From: Larimichthys crocea
Lineage: Eukaryota > Chordata > Actinopteri > Sciaenidae
Direction: 5' to 3'
Length of the DNA stretch: 64,000 nucleotides
Assembly (NCBI RefSeq): GCF_000972845.2
Contig: NC_040021.1
Span: 11,188,908-11,252,907 of the forward strand
This document shows positions 1-16,113 of this stretch, one piece after another. Made by a program: the position numbers and the translations under genes. Within the stretch, counting starts at the first letter, position 1. The number at the start of each line of letters is the position of its first letter. Under the pieces are notes generated by a model that did no database searches, was not told where the DNA came from, and saw nothing but the letters and a program-made list of their open reading frames with translations.

Positions 1-2557
1 TTTGGCTCTGAAAGCGATTTGCTCAGTCATTCCTAATGGGTGCTTCAGTTCCTGTGGCTGTCCTCTCGGCCCAGGGGTTAGTTTGGATTGCATCCTTTGA
101 ATTCCAGCACAGTTATCGGCCGGCAATGAGCAACATATGAAAAATGACGGTGTGTACATGTGGAGGCTTTTCTAAAACGTAGAGGTGTGTACTGTCTTAC
201 ACTACTGAATCGTCTGAAATGTTTTTTTGTAAGCTCACACCGCTCTTTCAAAGCCTTTCTGATAAATACAGTGGTGTACTATTGTTTTTTGTGGCTATTT
301 TAAAAGGAGCTCCCGCTCTCTCTCATTCACCTCTGGATTAGCTGACATATGGTTTGCCTTGTTCTTAGACAGCCTCTCTGCAGAAAGAGAACGCCTTGGC
401 ACCTTCCATTCCTCCACCTCTCCTGGGAGTTTGAAAGAGAGAGGGAATTTTGTCTGAGAGAGATTTTTACCAGGGCTGTCTTGTTCTTTTCCTTTCCAGC
501 AAAAACAACAGGCCGCTGCCAAGTGCAGTGTAAATGGGAGTATACATACAGTGGGAGAGAGGGAGTGAGGGAGGGAGGAAGGGAGGAAAGGAGGGAGGGA
601 GCAGTCGGGATTTAAATAATAAAATGCCTCATTGGACACTGGCTCCACATACCAACTTGCCCTTGGAGTGAATAAATCATGCAGACTGAAGGTGGGGAAG
701 AACAGGTCAAACTTAGCGTGGAGATTGGCTGAAGGAGTGCGAGTTGATGTACTGTAATATCTAATGTTTTAGATCATCAATACAGGAATTTTACATGATA
801 CATGCAGTAATCTCTTGACACATATGTCAGATTTTAACTCATGTAGCAGAGAAACAAAGTCAGCTGCACTTCAGAAGTGATTTCCTCCTACTAAAAGTGA
901 GCTGATGCTCGCTGGTAAACTCCCGTCCAACTGTAAAAACACTTTGAGGACCAGCCCATAAGCAGGGTGGAGTACATTAGAATAGAGTTACATAACCTTG
1001 TTTTTTTTCATTACCTCCTTTATGGCTTTTGTAATAGAGCAAGTCTTTCAGCAGCAAAGAAAGAAAAACTTGGTTTAACTTACAATACAGTCAGCCCGTC
1101 AGCGAGTCACCCACCAGCAAAGTCAGCTGTTTCCGCAGCACCTCACAATACACGTCTTTGTTGGTTCCATATGAGAGGGGCTTTGTTCGGTTTGTGCCCA
1201 ACCTGCAGAGGTTCAGCTCCGGACCGAATACTCAGGAGTGCAAGCGTGAATTAAAGCTGTTTATAATGTAGAAGTCACACTGATATCATCAATCTTTTGT
1301 TAAAAAAAAAAAACTCCTCATAGCTTTTGAAAGTTTAGCCGGTAATCCTAGGTGAGGTTTTCTTAGCCCCGGCAAAATTATTGACGTATCCATGCGGTGA
1401 TTCTGTTTGTGCTCGGTGTAACACGTCTGTTACCCATCATCTTATAGCTACTTATCAAGAGGACATTTTGTATCTTCAGTGTTTATTTTTCTACTCGTAT
1501 TCTGAACAGTAAGAGAAACTATTTCTCGTCAGGCTTTTCTAAAAATCCGCTGGTCTCACTTCTCCTCAGAGATTGCAGGGATGGGCAGGGTACAGTCAGC
1601 TCATGTTTCACTGTTCCCATCTGTAACATTTGTTTTTTATTTGGCCATCAGAAGTTTTCCAACTCTCGGTCTTACAGTAATTAGAGAGACGTCTTAATTC
1701 TCCAGCCACTTCCTTTAGGCCTGCACAAGTTCTCCTTTTTCTGTCCCTCATTCCTCCCTGATTACATTTAAAAAAGAAAAAAGTGCTGTGGTCAACCCCT
1801 CTAAACTACCCCAAATTGTTGAAAGAGGGTGGCAGTGGAACGCATGAGTGTTACCCGCTCTGTTTTGACATGAACGCTTTTGATATCCCTTTACATGAAA
1901 CCAAATGAACATTCAAGAGGAAAACCACTTGGTCAATAATGAAAGCAAAAGTATAGAAGATAGCCATCAGTTTATGTAATCAAACCGGACCGTTTCATGG
2001 CTTCCCTTCCCCTGTGAAACTACAGAAATGAGTGTTTAGCTGCTAACAGTGTGAAGTTTGTTTTTACACCGGTCGCTGACTAAGAAGATAACACAGCTGT
2101 CAAAGCTGTCAACGTTTGAACGCATTCTTGGAAATGGCAACCTATATTTATAACCATCTTTCATGACAAGGACAGAAGACAGTCAGTTAATCTTTCTGTG
2201 GGTGCAATGCCAATACTATGCGATCACAATAAAGATGAAAGATGCTGTCAGACGGCTGCAGTGTACTATTAGAAGAAGGGCATGAATGAACAGAATACAC
2301 AGAATGATCATCTTCAAACGCACAGTGCACACACAAATGCAGTGCAGTCTATTTTAATTTCAAACTTCCTTATTTATTCCTTATTATATCAGGTTGTTTT
2401 AGGTCATACACTTGTTTTTTAGTGTGAATTTTTAGAATAAATATATGTAGTTTAGTTTGTTGTCTTGTTATCTCAGGCTATACACTCTAAAACAAGATTT
2501 TTTAAAAGACTCCGTCAGGCTAATCGTTCCCTCTCTTCTTCTTTTCTCTCTCTGTAG
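1..2557. other. Non-coding sequence upstream of the first jdp2 coding exon (probable 5' intron)
   Basis: No exon with both splice signals and a protein-like frame is visible here. The stretch ends in a pyrimidine-rich run and TAG at 2555-2557, an acceptor for the first jdp2 coding exon, so at least its right end is probably intron 1 of jdp2, with an untranslated exon further left or outside the window. It contains a G/A-only tract at about 553-601 and short A and T runs. The small ORFs in it have no recognisable content. Confidence 0.6.
553..601. repeat. Polypurine (G/A) low-complexity tract
   Basis: About 50 bases consist almost entirely of G and A in GAGG/GGAA blocks on the plus strand, giving polypyrimidine on the other strand. 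Such tracts are simple repeats and can adopt triplex structure. No gene overlaps it. Confidence 0.75.
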
Positions 2558-2580
2558 CGGCGGTGGTGGCCGGGTCGGAC

Positions 2581-3921
2581 ATGATGCCGGGACAGATACC
2601 TGACCCTTCGCTGGCGGCGGGCTCCCTGCCCAGCTTGGGCCCGCTGGCGGGCATCTCGGCCACCACACTCACTGATCAACTCAAGCTGGCTGACTTCCGT
2701 CAGCTGGGCACCATGCTTTCCCCGCTGCATTTCCTTGGGAGGCTTGGGAAGAGGCCGCTGGCCATCAAGACAGAGGTAAAGAGGAAGAGAGAGTGAGAAG
2801 AAGAGTGAATAGTGCAGAAGTAGGGTGTGTGAGAAACAGAGAGCATTAGGCCATTCAAGTTTGTCCGTAAAGAACCAAAAGGTTGATTTCAGTATCACAT
2901 GCAAGTTTTCTAATTTATATTCATAGTCTTAAGTGATGGAAAGAACAAGAAGGAGAGCTTTCTATAATAACTTTATAATGGGGTTTTATATTCTGGTGCC
3001 AGGTGCTCAGAAATTGTGTTTTTACAGTTAATTAAATTTAAATTCTCTGATAGCAACATATAAATTATTATCTCCCTCTGTCTATAAAGTATTATAGTAG
3101 GGGCAGCGGTCTGAGGTGGTTATGGGGCTCTCTTATTTAAATTTTCAGGTGTATGATCCTGATAAATAAAATTTTTTTAAAAGTGGAATTTTGCCCTCTC
3201 TAGTGCTTACAACAAGAATTACCCTAGAGGTAGCACAACATAGTTTTCGTTCACTACTTTTGTTTGTAGCTGATTTTTTTTTTTATAATTCAGTCATACA
3301 ATTCCTGCTTCTCATGTCACACATTGTGTTTGCAGATGGATGAAGATGAGGAAAGAAGGAAACGGAGACGAGAGAAAAACAAGGTAGCCGCAGCGCGATG
3401 CCGAAACAAAAAGAAGGAACGGACTGACTTCCTTCAAAGGGTGAGTTCATGACACAGCATTGCATACTGAAGAGCAGCACAGAGCAGTTCAGGGTGGTAG
3501 CCAAGAATAAACCTGACTTCACTTGAACAGCTGGTTCACATTTAAGACATTCAGCCCATTCAGCCCAAATCAGAGTCAACATGATCAGGCATGTATTAGC
3601 CTGCACAACTAAAAGTCCTGGGTCTCAGATCATTTTTCAGAAGTTATAAAAGCTGACAAGCCTAAGATTAACAACTCAGAAGTGCTCTCAACAATTTATT
3701 TGTCCTAACGATTCAACGTCTCTGTCCAGGAATCAGAGCGTCTGGAGATGGTGAACTCCGAGCTGAAGGCCCAGATCGAGGAGCTCCGCGTGGAGAGGCA
3801 GCAGCTAATGGTGATGCTCAATCTCCACCGGCCCACCTGCATCGTGAGGACCGACAGCGTCAAAACACCCGAGAGCGAGGCCAACCCTCTGCTAGAGCAG
3901 CTGTCCGCTGACTCCAAGTGA
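2581..3921 (+). CDS. jdp2: Jun dimerization protein 2 (bZIP transcription factor)
   Basis: Three coding exons, 2581-2775, 3336-3440 and 3730-3921, join in phase 0 to encode 163 residues, the same length as human JDP2. The exon containing the start opens after an acceptor at 2557, and the ATG at 2581 begins [10 protein letters not shown], the family N-terminus; an upstream in-frame GTG at 2563 is not needed. The basic region lies in exon 2 around residues 72-94 ([17 protein letters not shown]) and the leucine zipper in exon 3 around 101-130. The C-terminal [11 protein letters not shown] holds the threonine (about residue 146) that matches the JNK/p38 site of mammalian JDP2. JDP2 is a nuclear repressor that dimerises with Jun and ATF2 at AP-1/CRE sites. 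FOS and ATF3 are relatives, but the N-terminus and LLEQL tail are specific to JDP2. Confidence 0.97.
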
Positions 3922-6337
3922 AACCAGGAAAAACCAGGGACGTGGAGTCCCTGAAGCCCAGACTAGCACCACCGTGGCGGCCATTTAAAACGAAAACCTA
4001 ACTGGCAATACATTTCTAATCAAGCACTTGAGCTCCAAGCTGAAGACTTTTGGAGACTTTGCCCAAAGACCTGAGGTTGTAAGGCTTCCTTAGTACTGCT
4101 ACATGAGCTGGCTCTGTCCATTGGAAGGCTGGAAATACCCAGTTTCATCTCTGCATTAAGTGTTGTTGTTGACACCCACTGTGCCTAGTTGTTACTTCAA
4201 CCATCTCTACATAAAAGGGACCAATGGAAACAGTAGAGTACGACTGGAAACAACGCTGAGGAAACACACTAATATCAATATGGTGCTCTGTTACAAAAGC
4301 CCTGAGTAGATTGTGTGGCATTGTTTCGAAGCAGAGGCCCACAAAGGCTTTATGTTCTGCAGTTTTCCTTTGTATTCTAGCCGAAATATACAGGTGTAGA
4401 GTTTTTAGTATCCAATACTCAATACAAGTACACCAAACGGAGTAGAGTTGTTGTTTTTTTAATGTTGATTTCTATACCCTGCCTTGACGATGGCAGTTAC
4501 CGGTTGATCCGATTTGTGGTGACGCTGGCGTCATGAAAAGCACATATACACAAATGTTTACACCCATGTTTTTTGGACTTGTCTGTCCATTATTGTACTT
4601 GTTTTATACTGCTTTGTATACATAAACATATATGAAATGCTTGTTAATCACTTGATGTGATTCATCTTTTCAATCTTTTCAGTCTGTGTCTGTCATGTTG
4701 CGCTGTCAAACAGCTGTGAAAACAAGCAGAAATCTTTTCACCCGAGCAGTATTTCAATGTCTGTTCTGGACCTGTATCTGCTATGTATGACTCTGGTACC
4801 CCGAATAGATTAAATTTTATTTTCTAACTACAAGAAAAGGGCATGACTTGTCTTTTTTTTATTTTAGACGTGCAATATCTCACGGTTTCTCTCTCAAGTT
4901 TTTTTTTTTGTAATTGTTCCTCCCAGTCATTACACTTGAACTGTCATGACCAAAGTTGTGCAATCATAGTTTGGCAGCCTGTCTGGCACACATTTTGGCT
5001 TCACTTTCATTCGCAAAACTCATAAAAATATCATTCAGCGGGAGAAATATCTCCTGTGTCTAGACTGAACACAAAGCTACTGACACACAGTTTAACCACA
5101 TCACACATTGGTTACTTGCTTTCAAAGAAAGAGTCTTTCCCTAATTGTCAAATCATAACTGAATTGAGTTATTATTTGGCTCTCCTTTACGTGTCTTTAT
5201 CTTTGTTTCTAACGGAAGCACTTAAAACCCTTTGTAACATTTGTTGGACAGCAGGTAAAGGTCACCACAGAGTTGTGTTTCTCACATCAACACTGAACAC
5301 TTGGATTTAGTGGACTGAATAATAACACCTGAAAGTAAAGCTACATCAACAAAATGTCTTGTAGGTCGAGCCTAGACTCAGACTGTGGTCAACGGCTCCA
5401 TCTAGTGGATTTTATGTGAACTGCAAGGCCCAGTAGCCCCCAATAAATCGATTTAAATTCACAAATACTGATCAATATGTGGTCACACATTTTAAAGACA
5501 AACCTACATACATAATTCCCTATGTATTTACCTTTCTTTTCTTTTCTCATCATTGTTTTTATCGACCTCCCATCAACCGCAATTTCAAACCACCTAGCAA
5601 CAACGACCGTTGGTTTTCCTACAAGGTTCAACGTTCGTGTTTTTCACATAGAAAGTGACAAACTTGTTCAGGTAGGTTTCTGTTTTCTCTGCTCTGAACA
5701 GTAAAATACATTTAACATGTTAAACATTAAAAAAAACATTTGTTTTTGCTTTTAATACCGCTTCAAGTTAGTTATACTTTTAGTCCTGTTTTAATATTTC
5801 AAATTTAGAGACGTTGGTCTGCTCCAACCGTTGTTGCTTCATGAAAAAAAACCAAACGACGTTAAATGCTAAAGCTAAAAATATTAGAAAAATAAAATAA
5901 GAGTAGCCTTTATTGTCACACAACTTCAACAAACTCACGTTAACAAGCTACAGTAAACCATTTTAACTTGTCATAATTACTGATGAGATGAAATGTGTAC
6001 ATCATTTTAACGCCCAAACTGGTTAATCTCTATCAGGGTTCAATAAAGTTGTATTTTATTGTGTAATATTACATCATAATTGATTTGCTGATTATATTTT
6101 GTATTATTAAAACAAAGTAACTTGTAACTAAAGTTAGCAAATAGAGGTAGTGGAGTAAAAAGTACAATACTTGTCTTCAAATTGTAGAGGGGTAGAAGTA
6201 TAGACGAGTACAAGCACCTCAAAAACTACAGTACTTAAGTGTACATAAATATACTCTCTAAGACTCACCTGGTTCCTCCTCTTGGTTTGTTCAGGTGTAG
6301 GGCAGATACAGGTGTAGGTTCAAGATCTTGTGGTGTG
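3922..6337. other. jdp2 3' UTR and intergenic DNA before lrrc74a
   Basis: The first roughly 900 bases after the jdp2 stop are probably its 3' UTR. The ATTAAA at 4809-4814 is a plausible variant poly(A) signal. The remainder is A+T-rich intergenic sequence without supported exons. The stretch just before 6338 is probably lrrc74a 5' UTR, with a possible acceptor at 6295. The small ORFs here are non-repetitive noise with no domain signature. Confidence 0.6.
4809..4814 (+). terminator. Candidate poly(A) signal ATTAAA for jdp2
   Basis: ATTAAA, the commonest variant of AATAAA, lies about 890 bases after the jdp2 stop codon and is followed within 30 bases by T-rich sequence. No better AATAAA is visible between the stop and this point. 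Assignment to jdp2 is inference. Confidence 0.4.
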
Positions 6338-9270
<2,933 letters not shown>

Positions 9271-9972
9271 ATACAGAGACGTACATCAGCTCTAAGATGA
9301 GGATTAGGGATAACAGAGGAGACACCTTCAAATGAAAGTTAATGCAATCTATTTGATTTTGTTATTTATATGACGGGAATCCAGTAGTTTCACATGTTTG
9401 CTTTAGATAAAGATACTTATTAGGAAGAGGAGCTGGTATTGTGCACCACTGACAGGTGTATCGTAGTAGCAGTGACTCCCCCTCCTCTCTCCGTCCACTG
9501 TAGTTCTTCGCTAAACCCAGTTCTGTCCACTGTGAATACTTGAACCTCTGACACCAACCAGCTGCACCCACCTGAGCGCTGCCAGCTGTGTCTGCCGCTG
9601 GGCCACAGGGTCCTCCGCCTCATTCTCTCCATCCAAAAATAATCTTCTGGTATGACAACAGAACAAGAGGAGGAAGAAAAAGAGAGCTGGCATCCATATC
9701 AAAGGACTGAGAGGAGGGAAAGAATAGGGCCAGATGCAAGGCTAGTTGTTTCGACCACATTGGTTAGCTTTGAATGAAACGGCCTGTAAAGGAAACAGCA
9801 CACTTATGAATATGCATGTGCAGCATTACTTATGCAGGCCCTGTGGGGTAGGATTATTAAGGGTGTGCTGATGAATTCTCTCAAGGTGTGATATCAAACA
9901 GTGCAATCCGTTTCTGTCAGGTGGCTCCAGCGGTAACCACACAGGACACAATGACATCACGCACCGTCTCAC
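9271..9972. other. lrrc74a 3' flank with overlapping minus-strand open frames
   Basis: Directly after the lrrc74a stop there is no clear AATAAA. On the minus strand, 9420-9702 is open in three frames. One, preceded by a possible acceptor at about 9650, reads LFLDGENEAEDPVAQRQTQL before a GT at about 9570. It could be a further exon of the unrecognised minus-strand candidate at 9973-10717, but I could not join the phases convincingly. Confidence 0.3.
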
Positions 9973-10093
9973 CTGCACCTCTTCATTGAGTCGTCTAAAT
10001 GGCTTGACACCCTTAATATCCTGGGTCATCAGAACACGAGACAACCATTTAAACTAATGTGTTTGTTTGTTATTTTTTTCACCTTCATCACCA

Positions 10094-10717
10094 TTATGTC
10101 GTCCAGGATCCTCCAGAGAGACAGACAGTCTTCTTTTTCTCCTCCAACATGTGGTTGACTTCCATGTCAAAGCTAACGCTGTCAACATCACTTCCTGAGA
10201 AGCTGTCAGAGTTGGGATATGCAAACACTTCCATCTTTTCTCCTCTTCCGTCGTTCGATCCCCTCCCCTTCTCATCATCATCAAAATTTCTCTGGAATGG
10301 ATGACCGGAAGTCTGACAACTGGCTGCCAGGGAGGTCCCAAGATGTTTTGCAGCCCGTCTCCTCTTCCTTTAATCTTTAACACTGAGGTGGTGAACGCTT
10401 CTGGTCTCGTAGATCAATGTTTGAAATATAACAGAACTAATGAACTTAATTAAGTTTAAACAGTTAACTCAACTGAAATGATCAGACCATCGTATCAGCT
10501 TACTAATCTCAAACACCCCAAAAGCAGCATTAAAAGTATTAGTCCTGCTCATTTTATAACAGGTTCTAGTCTCGTGTTTTGAATATGCTCGGATGTAGAT
10601 TATATCTTAAAAAGTTACACCATAAAAGTTTTCTCCCCTGTCAGAGTTTGTAGCACTGCATGTCTGTCGATCACCTGAGTCCTCGGCTGGTTCTGGATCA
10701 GTTTCTGCCTCCTCCAT
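10094..10717 (-). CDS. Unrecognised short two-exon ORF, possibly a gene remnant
   Basis: I do not recognise this. An ATG at 10717 opens MEEAETDPEPAEDS and ends in a GT donor (exon 10675-10717, phase 1). An acceptor before 10323 restores the phase, and the frame runs to a TAA at 10094-10096, giving 90 residues. The second exon is acidic and serine-rich, with protein-like sequence such as MEVFAYPNSDSFSGSDVD and SFDMEVNHMLEEK. Beyond a short TCTG/TC run near 10115-10126 the frame ends soon after, whereas a 2-base shift would give LSLWRILDDIMVMK up to a good donor at 10082. A 48-nt exon-like piece at 9973-10020 (DIKGVKPFRRLNEEVQ) with AG and GT ends would then follow. It is either a small gene with a different splice pattern or a frameshifted remnant. 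It converges with lrrc74a. Confidence 0.3.
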
Positions 10718-10952
10718 CTTGAATCCTTTGCACCATCTTTACTCTCTCCATGTTTGTCTTCATTGTTGCCTCCAGAGTTTCTCTTCATTCACTCTAAAAA
10801 TATAAAAAAATCCAGCAGTACATTTAGCAGTACACAAACTTGCATAGTGTTAATTGCAGTAGTTGTGGATGAACCACTTGACGTCATGGGAAAACAAGTT
10901 CAGAACATCATACTGAGCATTAATAATATATACACTATACTATATAATAGTA

Positions 10953-10978
10953 TAGTAGTAGTAGTAGTAGTAGTAGTA
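10953..10978. repeat. (GTA)n microsatellite
   Basis: About eight TAG/GTA units in a row, bordered by TATA-rich sequence. Confidence 0.9.
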
Positions 10979-13847
10979 AATATTTTCCTTTAAATTCCAT
11001 CCTTTAGTGCCACTTATATATAGTTTATCCAGCTTTATTGTTTAGATTTTACTATATTTTAAATATTTGACTAGCTATTTATACGTTTTGTATTTAATTT
11101 AGCAGCAACACAGCTGATAAACTGAACACTGGAAAAATAACTTTATACCTAACTACTTGCTTTGTGGTCTGATTTAACTGGTTACTGTTTCCACTAAACT
11201 CTAAAGTAAAATCCATTTTTATTCCTTTTTCAACCACATGGCTTCAGTGGGTTTATGCCAATATTTTATTTAACTTCACACAGCAGATATTTGACTCTAA
11301 ATGTGGATTTATTTGCTTTCAAGCCATATAAGCTCTAGTGAACAATCAGTAGTTCTGAACATACAATCATGTATCCATAAAATGTTTAATTAATTACCTT
11401 AATGAGAGGAGCTTCTTTTGGCACTCATTCAGTGAAGTTCAGTCACAATGGATGATGATGCTCTCATGGCTGGGGAAGTTGTATTTATTGGTTGAGCAAC
11501 TTAAATTAAATAAAACTAACAAAGCCATGTCATGTTTTTCTGTTTATATCAACTGAATCTTGATGATAATATAAAACTACATCTTATGTATGCGTTTGAT
11601 TTATACTCCATTTGTTTCTGGCAAACCATTAGGGTTTTAAAACACAAACTAAGGTGATGACGCTGACTACGTTATCTAATAATGTGAAACTACAACAGCT
11701 GGAATTAGTTTATACATGCATACAAAGTCTGTGCTTCGAACAAAATGTGTCATTCATGTTCCACTGAATCAAGACTACTTTTCAGACTTTATAGGCTGTA
11801 CTTAATAAATATAAAGTGAAAGCGAGGATTAAAACATAAATGGACAGTTTTGGTTGTTAATATTTGTATCGTCTTAAACTCAAAACACATTTTCATTTAA
11901 ATTCTTTATATAATGACATTGATATAATTAGCTATTTAGAAAGATAGAAAAAAATAACAGAATAATTTAGGTAAATTATCTCTCTGATGTGGCTTAATGA
12001 AAACAAACAGCTAGCTGCCAATTTCTAATGGGCCATCTTTCATCTGAATGGACACAAAGACTTAAAACCCACATCTTATTGAGCAGTCCAATTGGAAATT
12101 CACAGATTTGGCCAAATTTTGAAGACGAGACAAAAACCTGCCAACAAACCCTTCAGATATCTATGCACCCACTGGCACACGCGGCCAATTAACATGATCT
12201 CGAAAGCGCTAATGGAATCTTGAGCGGTAATAAAAGTAAATAATTAAATTAAAAAGGAACCCTTGTATCATTGTTTGCTGTATTCAGGCCCATTAGGACC
12301 TCTAGTATTCTCATGGTAATCTAATGTTTGGGTTTTTTGTGTTCTCATAATGAATTCTGTGTTTTTCCTCCAAACAGTGTTGTTCAGACATTTGTGTAGG
12401 TGCTGGCAGAGAAACAAAGACGTACATTAGGACCCATTGTCCCCTGTGATTATTAAAGTAAACAGAAACACTGAAGGGGTATGACACACAGCTGCACACA
12501 CTTGAGCCTGTGTTTGTGAAGTGGGAGAAAGGGCAGATCAACCCTTAAGACTTTGTCAGAGATGATCCCATTATTTGGAGCTTCTCAAGAGCTGAGCGGT
12601 AGGCCAGCTAATGAGGCTTTGAAGATCAGCGTTTGGCACAGAATTCATCTGCAGCAGAGAATTTGGACTACAAAAATGGATTTGGCGCAAGATAAAATGC
12701 TTCCACCAAGACTGACCACGAAGATGTTCCCTGCCTCAGCCTCGTGCTTTTATTTTGCCGTCGTCAAAAAGACAAAGTCTGGTGATGAAAGTTGAGGTGA
12801 GATGTGCGGTTTTCTCTGGTGCAGTGTACGCTTGGTATTACATAAACCACCATCAAGCTGCAACTAACCGTTATGTCTAATATAAATGAATGTGCAATCA
12901 GATAATCGATTGAATGAACTATACAACGTCAGAAAATAGTTTAAAATACACATTGCACATTCTTCAAATGCCTTGTGTTGTGTGAGATTCACTATATGAT
13001 CGTATAAGACAACACTGGCTGAAATGTTTAGATTTGAGAGGCTGCAACTAGAAATGAGATTCTAAGATTTCTTTCAAAATACATTAAATATGTTGGAAAA
13101 TAGTTGCTGAAAAAATGTGAGAAGACTTTGAACGATATATTACTGAAATGTGGAGTTGGAGGTTTAAACTGGTTTTAGTCCAGGATTTTGCGGGCGGTCC
13201 TAAACGGTGGCTTGATGACACGCTGAGGCCACCCTGAGCATACCCCTGCACCCCTAGCAGAGAGATAGAGATTAATTCATTTTGCTTAGAGAGTTTCAAA
13301 GTTAGTCATGTCACTTTCTGAACTCATCTGACACGTTTTAGTTCAGTTCATTCAGTGGACACGCCCCCACAGCCCTGGAGCTGAGAATACTGCTCAGTTT
13401 TACCTGATTTTGACACCTAATTTCATAAACTTGTCGAAATCTTTAAACATTCAAATTTGGCTTGGTGGTTAAATAACACTTTCTTCTTTGGACTGACAAA
13501 TATTTATTCTTACTTTACAGAGACTTTAAAGGATTAACCGATTATCTAGTGTATGGGAAAAATCATGGAAACATTAATCGACTAATCGTCATTGTTGGAC
13601 TAATCGTAACACAGAAAGCATGTGCAAAGTTTGTAAAGTAAATGTGCAAGACAAGTTTTGTTACATAAAACTCTCGAGATGTTTAATGTTTAAAATTGTT
13701 TCTTTAAATAGATGCAAGTATTTTATATATAGAATAATACAATGAAAATCATTGAAACTGAACATAAAAACCTGTTGCTAAATTGTGCGTTTTGAACATT
13801 ACTCCCCAACATATTGCCCGTAAAGTAACAATATAGTGTATACATAT

Positions 13848-13868
13848 AAAAAAAAAAAAAAAAAAAAA
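13848..13868. repeat. Poly(A) homopolymer, 21 bases
   Basis: An uninterrupted run of A on the plus strand, 3' of dlst. Homopolymers of this size are often the tails of retroposed elements, but no element body is evident beside it. Confidence 0.85.
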
Positions 13869-14656
13869 CAGTGTCCGGTTTGTGTTCTGTACAGTTTCTG
13901 TGAATGAACACTGGATTCATGTATTTGTTTTTGCTAAAAAAGCTCAAAAGTTTGATCAACATTTTTAGATTTGGATGGTCAAAGAATCTGCCCGACAACA
14001 ACAGCACGGCAGCTTCAACACAAAATAAAAGACAGGACATGGATGACTGCGCGAAGCAGGAACATAAGCAGTGAATAACTTCTAAACATGAGCTCGTCCG
14101 ACAGGTCGCTGAGTCTGTTTTTCTGAACTGTTGCCCGTGACAATGCCTAGCAGTAAAACGGAGGAATTCTTTCAATCCAGTGTTAACATTAAAAACATCT
14201 TGAACTAATTTGAGGGAGCTCCGCTTGGCCCCGCTGTGGAAAAAGTGGCTCAGGAGCACCGACTTAACGAGGAGGGGAGAAAGTCATGAAGCCAACTGTT
14301 GCATGGAAAAGCCATTTTGTTTCATGATTACACAACTGACATGGATGCGGCGAGTATTTTTCTATGCCAATTTTTAAATTCATGTAAATGTGGCAAAAAA
14401 AAAAAATTTACTGATAGAAGACAGCAAACTTTTAGCTTTGTTGATTTAGCCAAGGCCCGTTTTAAGCATATTTCTATGACTGCAGACACTTCAAGTTACT
14501 CTTTACGGATAATACCACGTATTTAAGCTCCATACGGAGTGTTGGAACAAAACCTTAATGTCCCGATCAAGTCTGACTGAAGAGTGGTTGTGTTGTGCGT
14601 TTTTTTGTGTGATCTGGAGCCATCTTTAAACGAGAGTAAAGTGTTGGTTAAAAACA

Positions 14657-16113
14657 TCACATGTCCAGAAGCAGCACTCGTGGATCTTCTACCACCGCTT
14701 TGATCTTGCGTAAGAAAGTGACCGCTTCTCTTCCGTCAACAAGTCGGTGGTCGTACGTCAGCGCCACGTACATCATGGGCCGGATCTCGACCTGCCAAAG
14801 CAGAAAGCAAGTTTTATTGTTTATTCACGTTTGACCTCATCAGATTTGGATACCAGGGACATTCTTTTTTGAGTTTTATTAGTCATTATAGATCTGTTTT
14901 CTTTTGAAACACAGAACGAACTTTGCCGTCTGTTTCTATGGAAACGTGATTCCCACCTTGCCATTGATGGCCACCGGTCGGTCGAAGATGCCGTGCATGC
15001 CCAGGATGGCAGATTGTGGGGGGTTGATGATGGGTGTGCCGAACATGGAGCCAAAAACGCCGCCGTTACTGATGGTGAAGGTGCCTCCATCCATATCTTC
15101 AACAGCAAGCTCATTGTTACGAGCCTGAGGCACATGACACAAAGAATTGCTTTTCAAATATCTAGGACTTATTTCTCATCAGACTTTTAATCTAGGACAA
15201 AGACTTTTTACCTTTTCTCCCAAAGCATTAATGGATTTCTCGATGTCAGTGAAGTTCATGGTTTCGACATTACGGATGACCGGTACAACAAGCCCCTAAA
15301 CAAATAACATGTTATTCAAGTGTATTCAATGCTATCCAGCCAAATATAGTTTTATAGAGTCAAAAAGTCATACCTTTGGAGTTGCCACAGCAACGCTGAT
15401 GTCTACGTAATCCCTGTAGACAATCTCTTTGGTTGTGTCATCAATAACTGGTTAAAAGAATTTGGTGATTTGGTAAAGTGAAGTTTGTGAAAAAGAAAAC
15501 AAACATGAAAAGTATGTTTGGCTACGTCTAGTCTACGTTGTCTTACCGGCATTGACAGCAGGTTGGTCGGTCAGAGCGTATGCTGCAGCCTTCACAAACG
15601 CAGACATGAAGCCCAGTTTGATGTTGTGCTTCTTTAGGTAAGCAGCCTGATGGGTTGCCCGCATCTCCTTAATGTTACTAACAAGAGAAAACGTTTCTTT
15701 TGAGTCAAATTCATCATATGATACACAATGTGAACACTACGAAGAGAGCTGGAACAATCTTTTCACCTCATGTCCACCTCGTTGAAGGTGGTTAACATGG
15801 CGCAGGTGTTCTGAGCCTCCTTTAGCCTCTGGGCGATCCTCAACCTCATACGGTTCATCTTCACCTGGACGGACGGAGAACAAACAAACAAACTTTAATA
15901 TTTTAATATTATTGCAATAAAAGAAAACAAAACATGACAGATGTTTAAACATATGTATGTGTGTGTGTGTGTGTGTGTTACCCTGTTTTCTCCTCTGCCT
16001 CCTACAGTTGGAGGAGCTGCTGCTGGAGCACTGGGCTTGACAGCAGCAACTTGATAAAGAGAGAAAGACATCAGTCAGTGCTGGTGGCCTATTCATATAC
16101 ATACTGTGCATTG

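Larger units (their letters stand above)
10718..14656. other. Intergenic region between the lrrc74a area and dlst
   Basis: No exon with recognisable protein content was found. The stretch holds a (GTA)n microsatellite at about 10953-10978, a 21-base A run at 13848-13868, and two blocks less A+T-skewed than their surroundings (about 12000-12330 and 12545-12800) that resemble non-coding regulatory DNA. The part nearest 14656 is presumably the dlst 3' UTR on the minus strand. Confidence 0.6.

Noticed and set aside
13723..14259. 178-codon minus-strand ORF 3' of dlst
   Set aside because: Low-complexity Phe/Leu-rich translation including the poly(A) run read as poly-Phe; it lies in the expected dlst 3' UTR.
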